12,389 nt of DNA. It comes from an uncultured Erysipelotrichaceae bacterium (GTDB lineage Bacteria > Bacillota_I > Bacilli_A > Erysipelotrichales > Erysipelotrichaceae). The stretch lies in NCBI GenBank assembly GCA_937900565.1, contig CALCFG010000062.1, positions 1 to 12,389 of the forward strand, in the 5' to 3' direction. The notes below the pieces were generated by a model that ran no database searches, was not told the DNA's origin, and saw only the letters and a list, made by a program, of their open reading frames with translations. The number at the start of each line of letters is the position of its first letter. Position 1 is the first letter of the stretch. The position numbers were made by a program, and so were the translations under genes. Positions 11,128 through 12,389 of this stretch are shown here, piece by piece.

Positions 11128-12389
11128 TTGTTTGTAGATCGCGTAAAAATAAAAGTTAGAAGTGGTGATGGCGGTAGAGGAATTGTCGCTTTTCGTCGTG
11201 AAAAATATGTGCCATTGGGTGGACCAAGTGGTGGTGATGGTGGAAAAGGTGGTGACATCATTTTCCAAGTAGATACAAATAAAAGTACCTTATTGGATTT
11301 AAGATATCAAAAACAAATTAATGCCACAAATGGTCAACCTGGTAAACCTAAAAAAATGCATGGTGCTGATGGGAATGATGTTGTTGTCAAAGTACCGGCA
11401 GGTACGTTAGTATTTGATGATGAAAATGGCCATTTAATGGCTGATTTAATTCATCCAAATCAAAAAGTAGTCATTGCTAAAGGTGGTAAAGGTGGCCGGG
11501 GAAACTGGCACTTTGCGACGGGGCGAAATAATGCTCCAGACTATGCAGAACAAGGGCAAATTGGTCAAGCTTATACCTTACGTTTAGAATTAAAACTATT
11601 GGCTGACGTTGGGTTGGTAGGTTTTCCAAGTGTTGGTAAATCCACATTGTTATCGGTAGTATCAGCAGCAAAACCAGAAATTGCCGATTATCCTTTTACG
11701 ACCATTGTTCCTAATCTTGGTGTAGTTGACGTGCATGATGGTTATTCTTTTGTTATGGCAGATTTGCCTGGATTAATAGAAGGCGCAAGCCAAGGTAAAG
11801 GATTAGGCGATGAATTCTTACGCCATATTGAACGATGCAAAGTATTAGTGCATGTTTTGGATATGAGTGGGGAAAGTGAACGAGATCCGATTGAAGACTA
11901 TCGCATCATCAATGAAGAATTGGCAAGCTACCAATATCAATTAATGGAACGACCAATGGTAGTTGTTGCTAATAAAATGGATGGTGTTAATGCTGAAGAA
12001 AATCTTAAACGATTTAAAGAAGTTTATCCTGACGTCGAAGTATTTGAAACCATTACGCTATTAAATGAAGGGTTGCAGCCATTATTATACCGTGTGGAAC
12101 AATTGCTTAAAGAAACACCACAATTCGCATTAGGTAATGAGGAAGAAATTACCAACAATGAATTTGTAGAATATAACTATCAACCAAAAGCTAAAGAATA
12201 TTCAGTGGAAAAATTTGGTGATCACACTTGGATCATACATTCCGATAAAGCTTCTCATATGCTCAAAACATTTGACTTTGATTTACCAGAACATGTCTTT
12301 AGATTTGGTCAATATTTAAAGAAATTAGGCATTGAAGAAGCGTTGCGTAAAGCAGGCGCTCAAGAAGGTGATACTGTATTATTGGATGA
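11128..12389 (+). CDS. obgE: GTPase Obg, 3' end cut by window edge
   Basis: 420 codons from TTG 11128, with no stop before base 12389. AAGGAG lies about 9 nt upstream in the oxidoreductase gene. Obg is an essential GTPase that binds the 50S subunit and links ribosome assembly with stress signalling. The glycine-rich Obg domain spans about 1-158 (GDGGRGIVAFRREKYVPLGG). The G domain follows with G1 GFPSVGKS (165-172), DYPFTT (187-192), G3 DLPG (212-215) and G4 NKMD (282-285). The usual G5 SA pair is replaced by TITLLNEGL (308-316). A C-terminal OCT domain starts at about 350 and runs into GAQEGDTVLLD at the edge; only a few residues are missing. Confidence 0.97.
   Translation, partial: MFVDRVKIKVRSGDGGRGIVAFRREKYVPLGGPSGGDGGKGGDIIFQVDTNKSTLLDLRYQKQINATNGQPGKPKKMHGADGNDVVVKVPAGTLVFDDENGHLMADLIHPNQKVVIAKGGKGGRGNWHFATGRNNAPDYAEQGQIGQAYTLRLELKLLADVGLVGFPSVGKSTLLSVVSAAKPEIADYPFTTIVPNLGVVDVHDGYSFVMADLPGLIEGASQGKGLGDEFLRHIERCKVLVHVLDMSGESERDPIEDYRIINEELASYQYQLMERPMVVVANKMDGVNAEENLKRFKEVYPDVEVFETITLLNEGLQPLLYRVEQLLKETPQFALGNEEEITNNEFVEYNYQPKAKEYSVEKFGDHTWIIHSDKASHMLKTFDFDLPEHVFRFGQYLKKLGIEEALRKAGAQEGDTVLLD

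Noticed and set aside
1..12389. Defence island, CRISPR, prophage or IS element
   Set aside because: No spaced repeats, transposase, integrase, toxin-antitoxin pair or terminal inverted repeats were seen; the lone tRNA has no flanking att-like copy.
1..12389. Mycoplasma genetic code (TGA as Trp)
   Set aside because: uvrC and the SGNH gene end at TGA, and tryptophans in obgE and the MBOAT gene are TGG.

Overview
The window is AT-rich (about one third G+C by eye) and uses TGA as a stop (uvrC, the SGNH gene), so it follows code 11, not the mycoplasma code. Gene content fits a low-GC Bacillota, possibly an Erysipelotrichia-like or Mollicutes-related lineage. The clearest marks are rplU-prp-rpmA, an L27 with the Prp-cleaved N-terminal extension, an L21-type leader, Gram-positive UvrC features and mostly AGGAGG-type ribosome sites. 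The lineage is inference; no 16S or other marker is present. There is no CRISPR array, IS element or phage module, and no gene-free stretch over 300 bases (the longest is 8944-9145).

Layout. 1-2433 (+): the 3' five-sixths of uvrC, then a membrane-anchored M15/VanY-like peptidase three bases later, ended by a bidirectional terminator. 2482-2947 (-): tRNA-Arg(UCU) with its own promoter and terminator, followed by a 111-aa orphan. 3051-3635 (+): a membrane protein made of two DUF1294 units. 3622-5868 (-): a two-gene operon of an MBOAT acyltransferase and an SGNH protein, which reads as a cell-surface O-acylation system. 6001-8052 (+): aldo/keto reductase, a TIGR04076-like protein and an endonuclease/exonuclease/phosphatase-fold protein in tight coupling. 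8053-8406 (-): a small anchored coiled-coil protein. 8449-8943 (+): a YfcE-type phosphodiesterase. 9016-10095 (+): promoter, L21 leader, rplU, prp, rpmA and terminator. 10114-end (+): a Gfo/Idh/MocA oxidoreductase and obgE, cut by the window edge.

Two observations stand out. First, four genes (2482-2817, 3051-3635, 8053-8406, 8449-8943) have no Shine-Dalgarno sequence but carry a -10 hexamer exactly 6 nt before the ATG. That places the predicted transcription start on the start codon, so they look leaderless, while most neighbours have good ribosome sites. Two of them are divergent and share 42 bp, in which each -10 box occupies the other's -35 position. Second, the MBOAT protein ends in ...PFLYFRF, resembling the C-terminal tyrosine acyl-carrier motif described for DltX. 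With its SGNH partner it could form a compact acyl relay: MBOAT, then Tyr, then SGNH serine, then surface glycan. Other points are a VanY homologue lacking two usual active-site residues, a long nested hairpin inside a coding sequence, and a terminator built from the last codons of two convergent genes.
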